From: Candidatus Aminicenantota bacterium
Lineage (GTDB): Bacteria; Acidobacteriota; Aminicenantia; Aminicenantales; UBA4085
NCBI GenBank assembly: GCA_030691735.1
Contig: JAUYDS010000095.1
Coordinates: forward strand, 1 to 39,338
Direction: 5' to 3'
Length of the DNA: 39,338 nucleotides
Shown: positions 31,469 to 38,816 of the stretch, in pieces
How positions within the stretch are numbered: position 1 is the stretch's first letter
Layout of the letters: each line of letters begins with the position of its first letter
The notes under the pieces: generated by a model
Databases searched by the model: none
What the model saw: only the letters and a program-made list of their open reading frames with translations
Told to the model about the DNA's origin: nothing
Program-made: the position numbers and the translations under genes

Positions 31469-33193
31469 CTATCGGTACAGCGTCGGGGTCTTTCTCCAGT
31501 CCTTGTCCTTGTCGTGGCCGAACTCGGCCACCCGCGGCCGCCGCTCGAGCAGGCGGACCGATTCCAAGGCGCAGGCGTAGCCCGCGCTCTGAGGGTTCTT
31601 GCCCGCGCCCTCGAGGCGGAGCGTGTAGGTCCCCGGCTCCGGCCAGAAATCGAGAAGCTGGAATTCCTGCCGGCCGGACCGGTCGGCGTAGAAATCGAGC
31701 GGCCGGGCGATCTTCACGCCATTCAGGAAGGCCTGGTATGTGCCTCCATCCACGGCGCGCGTTCCGCGGAGGACGAGGTGGAGCGGCTCTTTGGCCTTGA
31801 CCTCGAAGGGGATCTCGATCCAGGCGCCCGGAGACTGGCGCGGCTGATAGACGAGGTCCTCGGCGCCGAAGGGATCGCTCGTCCGCTTGGAGACCGGGCC
31901 TTCACCGTGGCGGGCCGTGGCCGCGAGAGCGCCGGCTTTGACCGTTACGCGTGAAAGGTCCTGAAGGCGCCGGTCGGCCATGCCGGGAGCGCGCTCGGCG
32001 AAGGTCGGAACGCCCGTCTGGTACCAGAAGGCCGTGCTGGCGTAATCATCCTCGCGATCGTTCCAGCTCGTGGATTTGTACTCGGGATTCTCGTCCTGCG
32101 ACATCCAGCCCATGTGCTCGAAGGTCACCTTGAGGCTTGTTTTGAAGGGCATCGGGTCCTCGATGTGCCAGCGGTAGGCGCTGGTGTGGCCGCCGATGCC
32201 GCGGAAGTCGAAGAACGGCACACCGAAGTAGGGCGTCCCGTTCGTCTTTAATCCCCAGGCGGAAAGAAAATAATCTTCCGTGCCCGTCCCCCAGATCGAC
32301 GGCTTCGTCTCGCCGTCGACGTAGACCTTCTCGTCGCCCTCGCCGAACCAGGCCGGGCTGCGCATGCGCACGGCCAGGACAGTCCCGACGTAATGGCCTT
32401 TTCCGGCCGTCTCGAGGACGACGTAGTCCTTTCCCTTCACGGCGGGGTATTCCTGCCGGTACTGGGCGTAGAAGTAGGGGGTGTCCTTGGGCAGATTGTC
32501 CAGCTTGATCCAGTCGATGTTGAAATAGAGCATGCTGAACGGCAAGCCGCCCTGGTTCTGGTTCTCGATCTCTATCCGGGCCGACTTGCGGAAGGGCATC
32601 CGCCAGAAGCAGTTGTAGGAATCGGCGTCCTCGACGACGACGGGCAGGCTGATGACCTCCCGGCGCTCGCCGAAGCAGTTGGCGAAGAAATCGCCGAGGG
32701 GCGCCTCCACCGCCGGCCGCGGATTGCCGTCCCAGTACATCCGGAGCATGAGCTCCTGATGGTTGGCCGAGCCCTTGGGGGCCCAGTTCTGGGGTTCCGG
32801 TCCGAGGAAGGTGATCCAGATATGGGTGACCACGCCCGGGCCGGACTCGTCCATGAGGACGTGGGTCGCTCCGGCCGGCACCGTGTAGTTGTCCCAGTTG
32901 CTCTGGACTTCGCCGTCGCCCTTGAAGTCGGCCTTGGGATCGTACTTCCGGGGGCCCAGCTCCCGCTCACCGTTGGGGCCGCGCCGCAGCTCGCCGACGC
33001 GCATGGCCGAGGTGGCCCGCATCGCCTTGCCGTCGATAGGACGGGATAGGTCACCCAGGAAGCCGCCGCCGGCCGGGGCGCCGGAACGGTCGCCTTGGCA
33101 GCCGGTCGTCCAGGCCAGCGTGAAGAGGGCCAATAGGACCAGGAAGGACGACAGAACGCCTTTCTGGGCATCGAAGGAACGGATGGATCTCAT
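31469..33193 (-). CDS. GH172 (DUF2961) lipoprotein, copy 5
   Basis: A 574-aa protein. The N-terminus ends in LAWTTGC, so it is probably lipid-anchored, unlike the other copies. Landmarks: GVVTHIWITFLGPEPQNWAP, RMYWDGNPRPAVEAPLGDFF, YNCFWRMPFRKSARIEI, YFYAQYRQEYP, GTGTEDYFLSAWG and YRWHIEDPMPFKTSLKV. Counting from the Glu of GTGTEDYF, the position 23 residues on is Asp here (PFFDFRG) but Glu in copies 1-4, so its chemistry or specificity may differ. It lies downstream of TonB receptor 2 on the minus strand, separated by 88 nt with a strong hairpin. AGAGGAG precedes the ATG. The receptor 2/copy 5 pair mirrors receptor 1/GH3. Confidence 0.86.
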   Translation of the reverse strand: MRSIRSFDAQKGVLSSFLVLLALFTLAWTTGCQGDRSGAPAGGGFLGDLSRPIDGKAMRATSAMRVGELRRGPNGERELGPRKYDPKADFKGDGEVQSNWDNYTVPAGATHVLMDESGPGVVTHIWITFLGPEPQNWAPKGSANHQELMLRMYWDGNPRPAVEAPLGDFFANCFGERREVISLPVVVEDADSYNCFWRMPFRKSARIEIENQNQGGLPFSMLYFNIDWIKLDNLPKDTPYFYAQYRQEYPAVKGKDYVVLETAGKGHYVGTVLAVRMRSPAWFGEGDEKVYVDGETKPSIWGTGTEDYFLSAWGLKTNGTPYFGVPFFDFRGIGGHTSAYRWHIEDPMPFKTSLKVTFEHMGWMSQDENPEYKSTSWNDREDDYASTAFWYQTGVPTFAERAPGMADRRLQDLSRVTVKAGALAATARHGEGPVSKRTSDPFGAEDLVYQPRQSPGAWIEIPFEVKAKEPLHLVLRGTRAVDGGTYQAFLNGVKIARPLDFYADRSGRQEFQLLDFWPEPGTYTLRLEGAGKNPQSAGYACALESVRLLERRPRVAEFGHDKDKDWRKTPTLYR

Positions 33194-33236
33194 TGCTGTC
33201 TCCTCTTGAGGCGCTCTCGGAGCGCCGGGGATATTC

Positions 33237-33272
33237 GCGCCGCCCGGCTTGTCGAGGCCGGCCGGGCGGCGC
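33237..33272 (-). terminator. Strong hairpin between TonB receptor 2 and GH172 copy 5
   Basis: GCGCCGCCCGGC (33237-33248) pairs perfectly with GCCGGGCGGCGC (33261-33272) across a 12-nt loop. It begins 9 nt after the receptor stop on the minus strand and has no T-run. It may stabilise the receptor mRNA or attenuate transcription into copy 5. Confidence 0.5.
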
Positions 33273-33281
33273 GAGATTCCG

Positions 33282-36062
33282 TCAGAATTCGTAACGGACG
33301 CCCAGACGGAGGATCCGCGGGGCCATGATGCCGGTCAAGATGCCGTACGTGAACAGGCCGGGATTGCTGGACCTCGTTTCGATGGCGGTCGCCGTGTTGG
33401 CGTTGAAGACGTTGAAAATGTCCAGCATGAACTCGACCTTTCCGTACCGTCCCGGCAGGCTGAAGGACTTGTCGATCCGCAGGTCGAGGTTCGTCAGGTT
33501 CGGACGGAGCGAAGCTCCTTTTCCCTCGGCATTGATGGTTACCGTTCCCTGGGCGAGATTCAGACCGAGGTCGCTGCTCCGGATCTGCCGGGTGCTGGGA
33601 TAACCGTTGTAATGGTAGAAGAATCCGCTGATGTTGAATCCCCATGGGAGCGTGTAGGTGCCTTGGATTTTGACCTGATGCATCGGGACGAGAGGATCGC
33701 GGCCGAAGGCGTTGGTCATCGAATTCGGGTTGTTGAAGAGGCCGGTGGAGCCCGTGCTACTCAGCCCAAGCAGGTTCTTGGCGTTGGCGTAGACATAGGA
33801 CGCGGTCATCTGCCAGCGATGGGAGTAGCGCTTGGTGAATGTCACTTCGACCGACTCATAGTCTCGTGTGTTATCGGGAGGGTTCGTGATGTACATCGAC
33901 GTGGGGATGGCGGTGTTGGTGACGCCCCAGAAAGTGATGCTCTGGCCGCTGTAAGGATCGACGACCGAGTACGGCGTGTAGTTCGTCCAGACGAGCTCTC
34001 CGTTGCCGAGGGCGTTCATGTCCAGGGCGTTCCGGTCCACGTCGTCGATCTGGTTGCGGTCCCATTTCCGGATGTAGCGCAAGCTGAGCCGGGCGTCCTT
34101 TAGGAGCTCCCGCTCGATCCCCACCGTGACCTCATCGACGTAGGGGACTTTGAGGTCCGAGTCGATCTGCGAGGCGGCCGTGGCGCTGAATGAATACGGG
34201 CCGCCTTTCAGCGTCCAATCCGGATTGAGGGCCTGCCGCCAGGAGATGGATCCATTGGGATTGATGCCGACGAACAAGGTGGAGATGGCCGAGGAGTAGT
34301 ATCGGCCGAAGCTCGCCTTGACGACCGTCTTGTTGTCGCGGGTCAGCGCGTAGGCGGCGCCCAGGCGGGGCGAGATTGTATCCCAGGTCAGCGCCGTGAA
34401 CTGGGACGCGACCCGCGGGTCATAAGTGACGCCTCCATAGACCACGGGTTCGCGGTCCTGGCCCTGTTCCGGAACGATGCCGACCTGATGGTCATAGCGG
34501 ACGCCGAGGTTGAGCGTCAGCCGCTCGGTCAGGCGCCAGGAATCCTGGATGAATCCACCGATCATGATGTTATTGTCTTTGCGCGTGTAGTCCATCCGGT
34601 GGAGAATGTACGACGGCACCGCGCTGCTGAGATAGATGAGGTTGCTGAGATTATAGCGGGGGTCGACGTTGTAATTGTTCTGGGCGACCTCCCAGCCGTA
34701 CCAGGCTTCGATGCCGGTTTTGAACTCGTGCCGTCCCATCCAATCGTCGACGAAGTATGTCCCGTCCAGGTTGAACTGCAGCTTCGGCCGCTTGGTGATG
34801 TTGGTATTGCCGTAGCTCTGGGAATAGAAGCCGGTGACCTGGTCATAGATGCCGATGAGGTCGTTCTTGGCCTCGAATTCCAGCTTGTGGGTGACGTAAG
34901 CGAGCTTGGCGTTCATGAAGAAGTTGCCGCTGAAGAACCGCGTCCCTTGGAGGTTGAACGTGTTCGTGGGATTGTTCTGGAGGTAGGTCGTGTCCTCGTT
35001 GCGGTAGCGGCTGGCGTCGCGGTTCGTCCGGCGGATGTTCTGATGGTTGTACGACAGGACGATCTTGCTCTTCTCATCGACCTGCCAGCTCAGCTTGGCG
35101 TATGGATAGTAGCGCCAGTTGTCGACGGGGATCGTCTGCGACTGGGCCCAAGGGAAGCCGTCCACGTACTGGTCGAGGCTGTAATAGGACATGTTGGCGA
35201 AAAACCAGAGCTTGTTCTTGACGATGGGACCGCCGATGTTGAGGTTCCAATCGAATTCTTTCTTCAGCCCGACGAACTGGCCGGCCAGGGGGGTGCCCGC
35301 GGTGTTGTCAGCCTGGAAGCTCTTATTGCGGAAGTAGTAGCTGGCCTGGGCGTGGAATTCGTTCCCGCCGGACTTGGTGATGGCGTTGATGACCGCGCCG
35401 CGGACGTTCCCGTATTCGGCCCCCAGGCCTCCCGTGTCCACGGCGAGCTCTTCTATGATGTCGAACCCGTAGCTGACCAGGAGACCGCCCGTCAGCGGGT
35501 CGGAGATGTTGACGCCGTCGATCATAAACGCGTTGTCGCTCGTCGCGGCCCCGTGGTACGTTTCGCTGACGACCCCTGGGACGACGGAGAAGAACGAGAC
35601 GAGGAGCTGCCGCTGAGTCGGCACCTTCATCAGGAATTCCTTAGGGTACGTGGCCGTGATCGTCGTTTTCTGGATATCGACCGTCGGGGATTGGCCGGTC
35701 ACGGTCACGCTTTCCTGGATCGCCGACAGCTCTAGGTCGACGTTTAAGGTCGTCGTCTCGCCGACGGAGATGCGGATGTCTTCCCGGACCAGCGTCCTGA
35801 ACCCCGTCAGCGTGAAGGTCATTTTGTAGAGGCCGGGAGCCAGGGCCGGAAATCGGTAAAAGCCTTTATCGCCGGTCACCAGCGTCATCTGGGGGACAAT
35901 AAGAGCCGGAGAAACAATGGTAATTGTCACCCTCGGAAGGGCGTTTCCGTCCTTTTCCTGAATGAAGCCGCTCAACGTGCCGGTCAGGATGATCTGCGCA
36001 TTGGCGTTAAAAGAAAACACGAGAAGAAAAAGGACGACGATTAAAAATCTCCTATGAAGCAT
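33282..36062 (-). CDS. TonB-dependent receptor 2, Oar/SusC-like with N-terminal carboxypeptidase-regulatory domain
   Basis: A 926-aa outer-membrane receptor. The track start is a TTG at 36068; ATG 36062 has AGGAGG 7 nt upstream and opens the signal FLIVVLFLLVFSFNANAQ. A CarboxypepD_reg-like domain follows (GTLSGFIQEKDGNALPRVTI; GFYRFPALAPGLYKM). The plug has AFMIDGVNISDPLTGG and EELAVDTGGLGAEYGNVRGA. The barrel ends in ILRLGVRYEF with terminal Phe. It is only moderately similar to receptor 1, so it is an older paralogue, perhaps for a different oligosaccharide. It has its own consensus promoter overlapped by the third tandem operator. No SusD homologue is adjacent. Confidence 0.88.
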   Translation of the reverse strand: MLHRRFLIVVLFLLVFSFNANAQIILTGTLSGFIQEKDGNALPRVTITIVSPALIVPQMTLVTGDKGFYRFPALAPGLYKMTFTLTGFRTLVREDIRISVGETTTLNVDLELSAIQESVTVTGQSPTVDIQKTTITATYPKEFLMKVPTQRQLLVSFFSVVPGVVSETYHGAATSDNAFMIDGVNISDPLTGGLLVSYGFDIIEELAVDTGGLGAEYGNVRGAVINAITKSGGNEFHAQASYYFRNKSFQADNTAGTPLAGQFVGLKKEFDWNLNIGGPIVKNKLWFFANMSYYSLDQYVDGFPWAQSQTIPVDNWRYYPYAKLSWQVDEKSKIVLSYNHQNIRRTNRDASRYRNEDTTYLQNNPTNTFNLQGTRFFSGNFFMNAKLAYVTHKLEFEAKNDLIGIYDQVTGFYSQSYGNTNITKRPKLQFNLDGTYFVDDWMGRHEFKTGIEAWYGWEVAQNNYNVDPRYNLSNLIYLSSAVPSYILHRMDYTRKDNNIMIGGFIQDSWRLTERLTLNLGVRYDHQVGIVPEQGQDREPVVYGGVTYDPRVASQFTALTWDTISPRLGAAYALTRDNKTVVKASFGRYYSSAISTLFVGINPNGSISWRQALNPDWTLKGGPYSFSATAASQIDSDLKVPYVDEVTVGIERELLKDARLSLRYIRKWDRNQIDDVDRNALDMNALGNGELVWTNYTPYSVVDPYSGQSITFWGVTNTAIPTSMYITNPPDNTRDYESVEVTFTKRYSHRWQMTASYVYANAKNLLGLSSTGSTGLFNNPNSMTNAFGRDPLVPMHQVKIQGTYTLPWGFNISGFFYHYNGYPSTRQIRSSDLGLNLAQGTVTINAEGKGASLRPNLTNLDLRIDKSFSLPGRYGKVEFMLDIFNVFNANTATAIETRSSNPGLFTYGILTGIMAPRILRLGVRYEF

Positions 36063-36144
36063 GAACAAACCTCCTTATAGAATTATGCGCGATTCCGATT
36101 ACCCTCTCTTTAGACCTGAATGTAGCAATTCCCTGAAGCTTGCT

Positions 36145-36167
36145 CAATCGTTTGGCACAATCGATTA
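36145..36167 (-). promoter_or_regulatory. Tandem LacI-type operator, site 3 (TonB receptor 2)
   Basis: Read on the minus strand: TAATCGATTG, TGC, CAAACGATTG. The first core overlaps the last 4 nt of the -10 box, so bound repressor would occlude the promoter. Core sequence, WGC spacer and orientation relative to the gene match sites 1 and 2. About 80 nt of leader without further visible structure follow to the receptor ATG. Confidence 0.82.
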
Positions 36168-36193
36168 TACATATATATAATTTTATTTGTCAA
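36164..36193 (-). promoter_or_regulatory. Consensus sigma70 promoter of TonB receptor 2
   Basis: On the minus strand TTGACA (36188-36193), an 18-nt AT-rich spacer and TATAAT (36164-36169): both hexamers are perfect. It begins just after the stop of the GWxTD gene. The strength suggests high expression when not repressed. Confidence 0.82.
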
Positions 36194-36217
36194 GAGAAAA
36201 AGAGAAATTTTTGAGAA

Positions 36218-38311
36218 TTAGCGGGATTTGAGCGGCGGAGACGGGAGCCTTTTATCGAGCCCGGCGATCTTTTCCTTGACGGCGGTCTGACCGGGGTCGG
36301 CTTCGAGCGACTTCTTCCAGGCGGCGATGGCCTCGGCTTTCTGTCCGAGCCGGGCGAAGCACTCGCCGAGTTCATTGAGGACCTGGACCTGCTGCCCGAA
36401 TCCGGATAGGGCGTCTCGATAGATCCCGACCGCTTCCTCGTACCGGCCCAACGCCTGGTTCGTCCGGCCCAGGAGCAGGGCGAGATCAAGGTCTTCTTTG
36501 GCCCTCTCCTTCAAGGGCTGGAGGACGGCTCGGACTTCGGCCATCCGGTTCAGGGCGAACAGGGCCCGCCCAAGGTCGAAGGCATAATCGCGGCTTTGGA
36601 GATCGGCCGCATGGGCCCGTTCGAGCCAGGGGAGAGCGGCCTGTGGATCTCCGAGATTCAGGCGCTGCCGGCCTAGGATGCCGTCGATGCGGGCCGGTCC
36701 GCCTCCCTCGATGAGGGACTGAGCCTGCAGCCAGGGCCGGGGGACATAATCTACCGGACTGACCTGGAAGTCCCGGGCCTGCTGATCGAGGACGCGCATG
36801 CTTTCGTCGAGGAGGAGGACGACTGCCCGGTAATACCCCGGCGTGACTTTGGCCAGCGGGAAAACATCGAGAAAGTTCAGGGAATCCGGGTTCCCGGCCA
36901 AGGGGAGGACCTTGGAGGCGACCTCCGCCCCGTCCTTCTCGACGGCGAACTTGAGCGAGCCTTTGGCCTTGAGCGCCGGAAGGAGCCCGAGGACCTGGGC
37001 GAAGATGTGCAGAGTGTCCTTGGCGATGAACGTGGCCTCCGGGTCCCCGTAGATCTGGACGTCGCGGACGACGAACGGCTTCGGCCCGGAGGGCGGCGCC
37101 GGAAGACGCGTGGCGTTGAAGCCGAGGAGGAGGGGCGAGAGCCTCGGGGCCGGAAAGGCCGAGGGGAACCGGACCGACGCCTCGAGCGTCGTGAACTCCT
37201 TGGAGACCGAATTCTTCATGAGGACGGAGAGCTTGTACTCCCCGGGAAGGATGGGGAAAAGGTCGGCGAAACAGAACGGCCGCAGGCGGAGCTTGGCGTA
37301 CTGCTCCTGGCTGAAGCGGAGAGGCACTTTCTTCTCGAACTGATAGACCGTTCGGCCCTGGAGGTCGGTCAGGATGCCGTTGAAAACGAGGTCGGTCGCG
37401 ACTCCGCCCTCCTCTCCGGCAACGGAGATGGCCTTCGGCTGGATGGCGAAATGGACGAAGGGGACGCCCGAGGCGTCCTGGATGATCTGGAGGAGCGAGC
37501 CGCTCTCCATATAATTGGCCGAATACTCGACCTCGACCAGGCTCTTATAATCTTTGAGCTTCCGGGCCCAGTTGTCCTCGACCGTCCGATAGGCCGCGGA
37601 GTCGAGGTTCTGCAGGATGGCCGTGGATATGAGCGAAGGGAAGCTGCGGACGGATTCATTGGGGACGAGTGAGATCGAGGTCCGGGCCAGCTGGGGCTCG
37701 ATGACGCTCAGCATCTCGTACGCCCCGATATAGTCGTTCGGATCCCCGCGGTACGTCGGGAGGAGGCTCCACGGGCCGTCCCCGGCCGGATAATAGAGGA
37801 CGAAGTCTCCCATCCCGTTCTTCTGGAAGAAAAGCAAGTCGAACTCCTGGGGCAGGCTCGGGACGGCGATCCCCTGGTAGGACCAGATCTGGGCCGGATA
37901 GACGGACGACAAGCCTTCAAAAGAGCGCTGGGTGCGCGGTTCGCCCAGGATGATATAGACCTTTCCCCGGTCCGTTTTCCATCCCGGCTTTCCCGCTCCG
38001 ATGAAGCGCTTGTTGGCGTAGGCCAGGCGCCGGTAGTGCTCCTCGCGGAATTCGTTCTTGTCGGTCCCGGGCGACGGATCGCGGTGGCGCCAGAAGGCTT
38101 CGATGAAGAAACCCCGTTCCCGTTCAGACATCAAGTCGCTGAAAACCTGCCGCTCGGTCGGGGTGATGATGTAGACGACCTCCTCTTCGAGCCAGACCCG
38201 GTATTTTTCGGGAAGGCCGGCAGGAGGGGTTTGAGCGGGAAGGAGCAGGGATATCGCGGCGATGACCAGGCTCGCCGTCGGAAACGCGATATGCTTGTAT
38301 TTTAAGCACAT
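36218..38311 (-). CDS. GWxTD-domain protein with C-terminal TPR repeats
   Basis: A 697-aa secreted protein. The ORF track starts at 38392; ATG 38311 is preferred because AAGGGA lies 5 nt upstream and it opens the signal segment FPTASLVIAAISLLLPAQ. The GWxTD domain is obvious: FWRHRDPSPGTDKNEFREEH, YRRLAYANKRF and PGWKTDRGKVYIILGEPR (motif at ~110-114). A long beta-rich middle part follows. From ~540 to the end are TPR-like helical pairs (GDPQAALPWLERAHAADL; LGRYEEAVGIYRDALSGFG; LGQKAEAIAAWKKSLEADPG). GWxTD proteins are common in Acidobacteriota-type genomes; their function is not established. It is not obviously part of the sugar regulon: no operator is seen before it. Confidence 0.85.
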   Translation of the reverse strand: MCLKYKHIAFPTASLVIAAISLLLPAQTPPAGLPEKYRVWLEEEVVYIITPTERQVFSDLMSERERGFFIEAFWRHRDPSPGTDKNEFREEHYRRLAYANKRFIGAGKPGWKTDRGKVYIILGEPRTQRSFEGLSSVYPAQIWSYQGIAVPSLPQEFDLLFFQKNGMGDFVLYYPAGDGPWSLLPTYRGDPNDYIGAYEMLSVIEPQLARTSISLVPNESVRSFPSLISTAILQNLDSAAYRTVEDNWARKLKDYKSLVEVEYSANYMESGSLLQIIQDASGVPFVHFAIQPKAISVAGEEGGVATDLVFNGILTDLQGRTVYQFEKKVPLRFSQEQYAKLRLRPFCFADLFPILPGEYKLSVLMKNSVSKEFTTLEASVRFPSAFPAPRLSPLLLGFNATRLPAPPSGPKPFVVRDVQIYGDPEATFIAKDTLHIFAQVLGLLPALKAKGSLKFAVEKDGAEVASKVLPLAGNPDSLNFLDVFPLAKVTPGYYRAVVLLLDESMRVLDQQARDFQVSPVDYVPRPWLQAQSLIEGGGPARIDGILGRQRLNLGDPQAALPWLERAHAADLQSRDYAFDLGRALFALNRMAEVRAVLQPLKERAKEDLDLALLLGRTNQALGRYEEAVGIYRDALSGFGQQVQVLNELGECFARLGQKAEAIAAWKKSLEADPGQTAVKEKIAGLDKRLPSPPLKSR

Positions 38312-38415
38312 TTTATCCCTTAATATATCCCGGGCCGGAAGCCTTGTAAAGGCCGGCCGCACCGGCGGGGCACCTTTTTCGCAATCGAACAACTACAGCG
38401 AGGGCGTCCTGCCTC

Positions 38416-38688
38416 TTAAAAAGAGCGGCATGGGAACGCCGCCGCCGTTCCCGCTCCGCCACCGGGTGAGATCGAGACTGCCCCTATTGATTCCCCGATC
38501 TCTTCAAGGCCGGTCTGGCAGGCGGCGAAGGATGGGATGACGACGAGGGCGAACAGAAGAAAGATACGCGGAAATTTTATCAATGCGTCTCGGAAAAGAA
38601 ATTTACAGCCGGACGAGTCCCCTTTTACAAGTAAAGCTTCTTTAGGCCGGACGGCCGAGGGGCCGAGAACGATCAAGCGGCTAAACAT
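38416..38688 (-). CDS. Possible small hypothetical protein
   Basis: A 90-aa minus-strand frame beginning MFSRLIVLGPSAV, with AAGGAAGG just upstream of the ATG. It has one hydrophobic stretch, FPRIFLLFALVVIPSFAAC, which looks like a late signal or lipobox. The C-terminal residues are encoded by the stem of the terminator-like hairpin and the stop lies in its T-run, which is unusual for a real gene. It could be a spurious frame on a short RNA, or the remnant of a lipoprotein gene started at an internal codon. I recognise no family. Confidence 0.25.
   Translation of the reverse strand: MFSRLIVLGPSAVRPKEALLVKGDSSGCKFLFRDALIKFPRIFLLFALVVIPSFAACQTGLEEIGESIGAVSISPGGGAGTAAAFPCRSF
38418..38460 (-). 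terminator. Rho-independent terminator (minus strand)
   Basis: On the minus strand GCGGGAACG and CGTTCCCATGCCGC form a stem around a GC-rich 7-nt loop, followed directly by TCTTTTTAA. It would end a short minus-strand transcript from ~38690, before the GWxTD gene. Between it and the GWxTD start (38312-38415) I see nothing else. Confidence 0.6.
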
Positions 38689-38737
38689 GTCCTTCCTTCT
38701 CTAACGGAGCAAGTACTATGCCATCCTTCATTCGCGA

Positions 38738-38766
38738 TTGACAACCTTCGCCCCGGATTTTATAGT
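38738..38766 (+). promoter_or_regulatory. Sigma70 promoter of the serine hydrolase gene
   Basis: TTGACA (38738-38743), exactly 17 nt, TATAGT (38761-38766). The predicted start near 38773 gives a leader of about 44 nt containing GGGAGG before the ATG. No tandem operator is present. Confidence 0.78.
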
Positions 38767-38816
38767 GAAGCCGTGGTTCAATCCCGGACATTAGAGGAAG
38801 GGAGGTCCATCCGACC

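Noticed and set aside
33210-33226. GGCGCT-CTCGG-AGCGCC hairpin before the GH172 copy 5 start
   Set aside because: Short stem close to the ribosome site; could affect translation but nothing supports a specific role.
18502-36062. Bacteroidetes-type SusC/SusD pair
   Set aside because: Both receptors are present but no SusD-like lipoprotein is encoded next to either; neighbouring lipoproteins are GH3-like and GH172.
38312-38350. TTTACA-17-TATATT as a promoter for the GWxTD gene
   Set aside because: The -10 would lie only 10 nt before the ATG, leaving almost no leader although a ribosome site is used; probably fortuitous.
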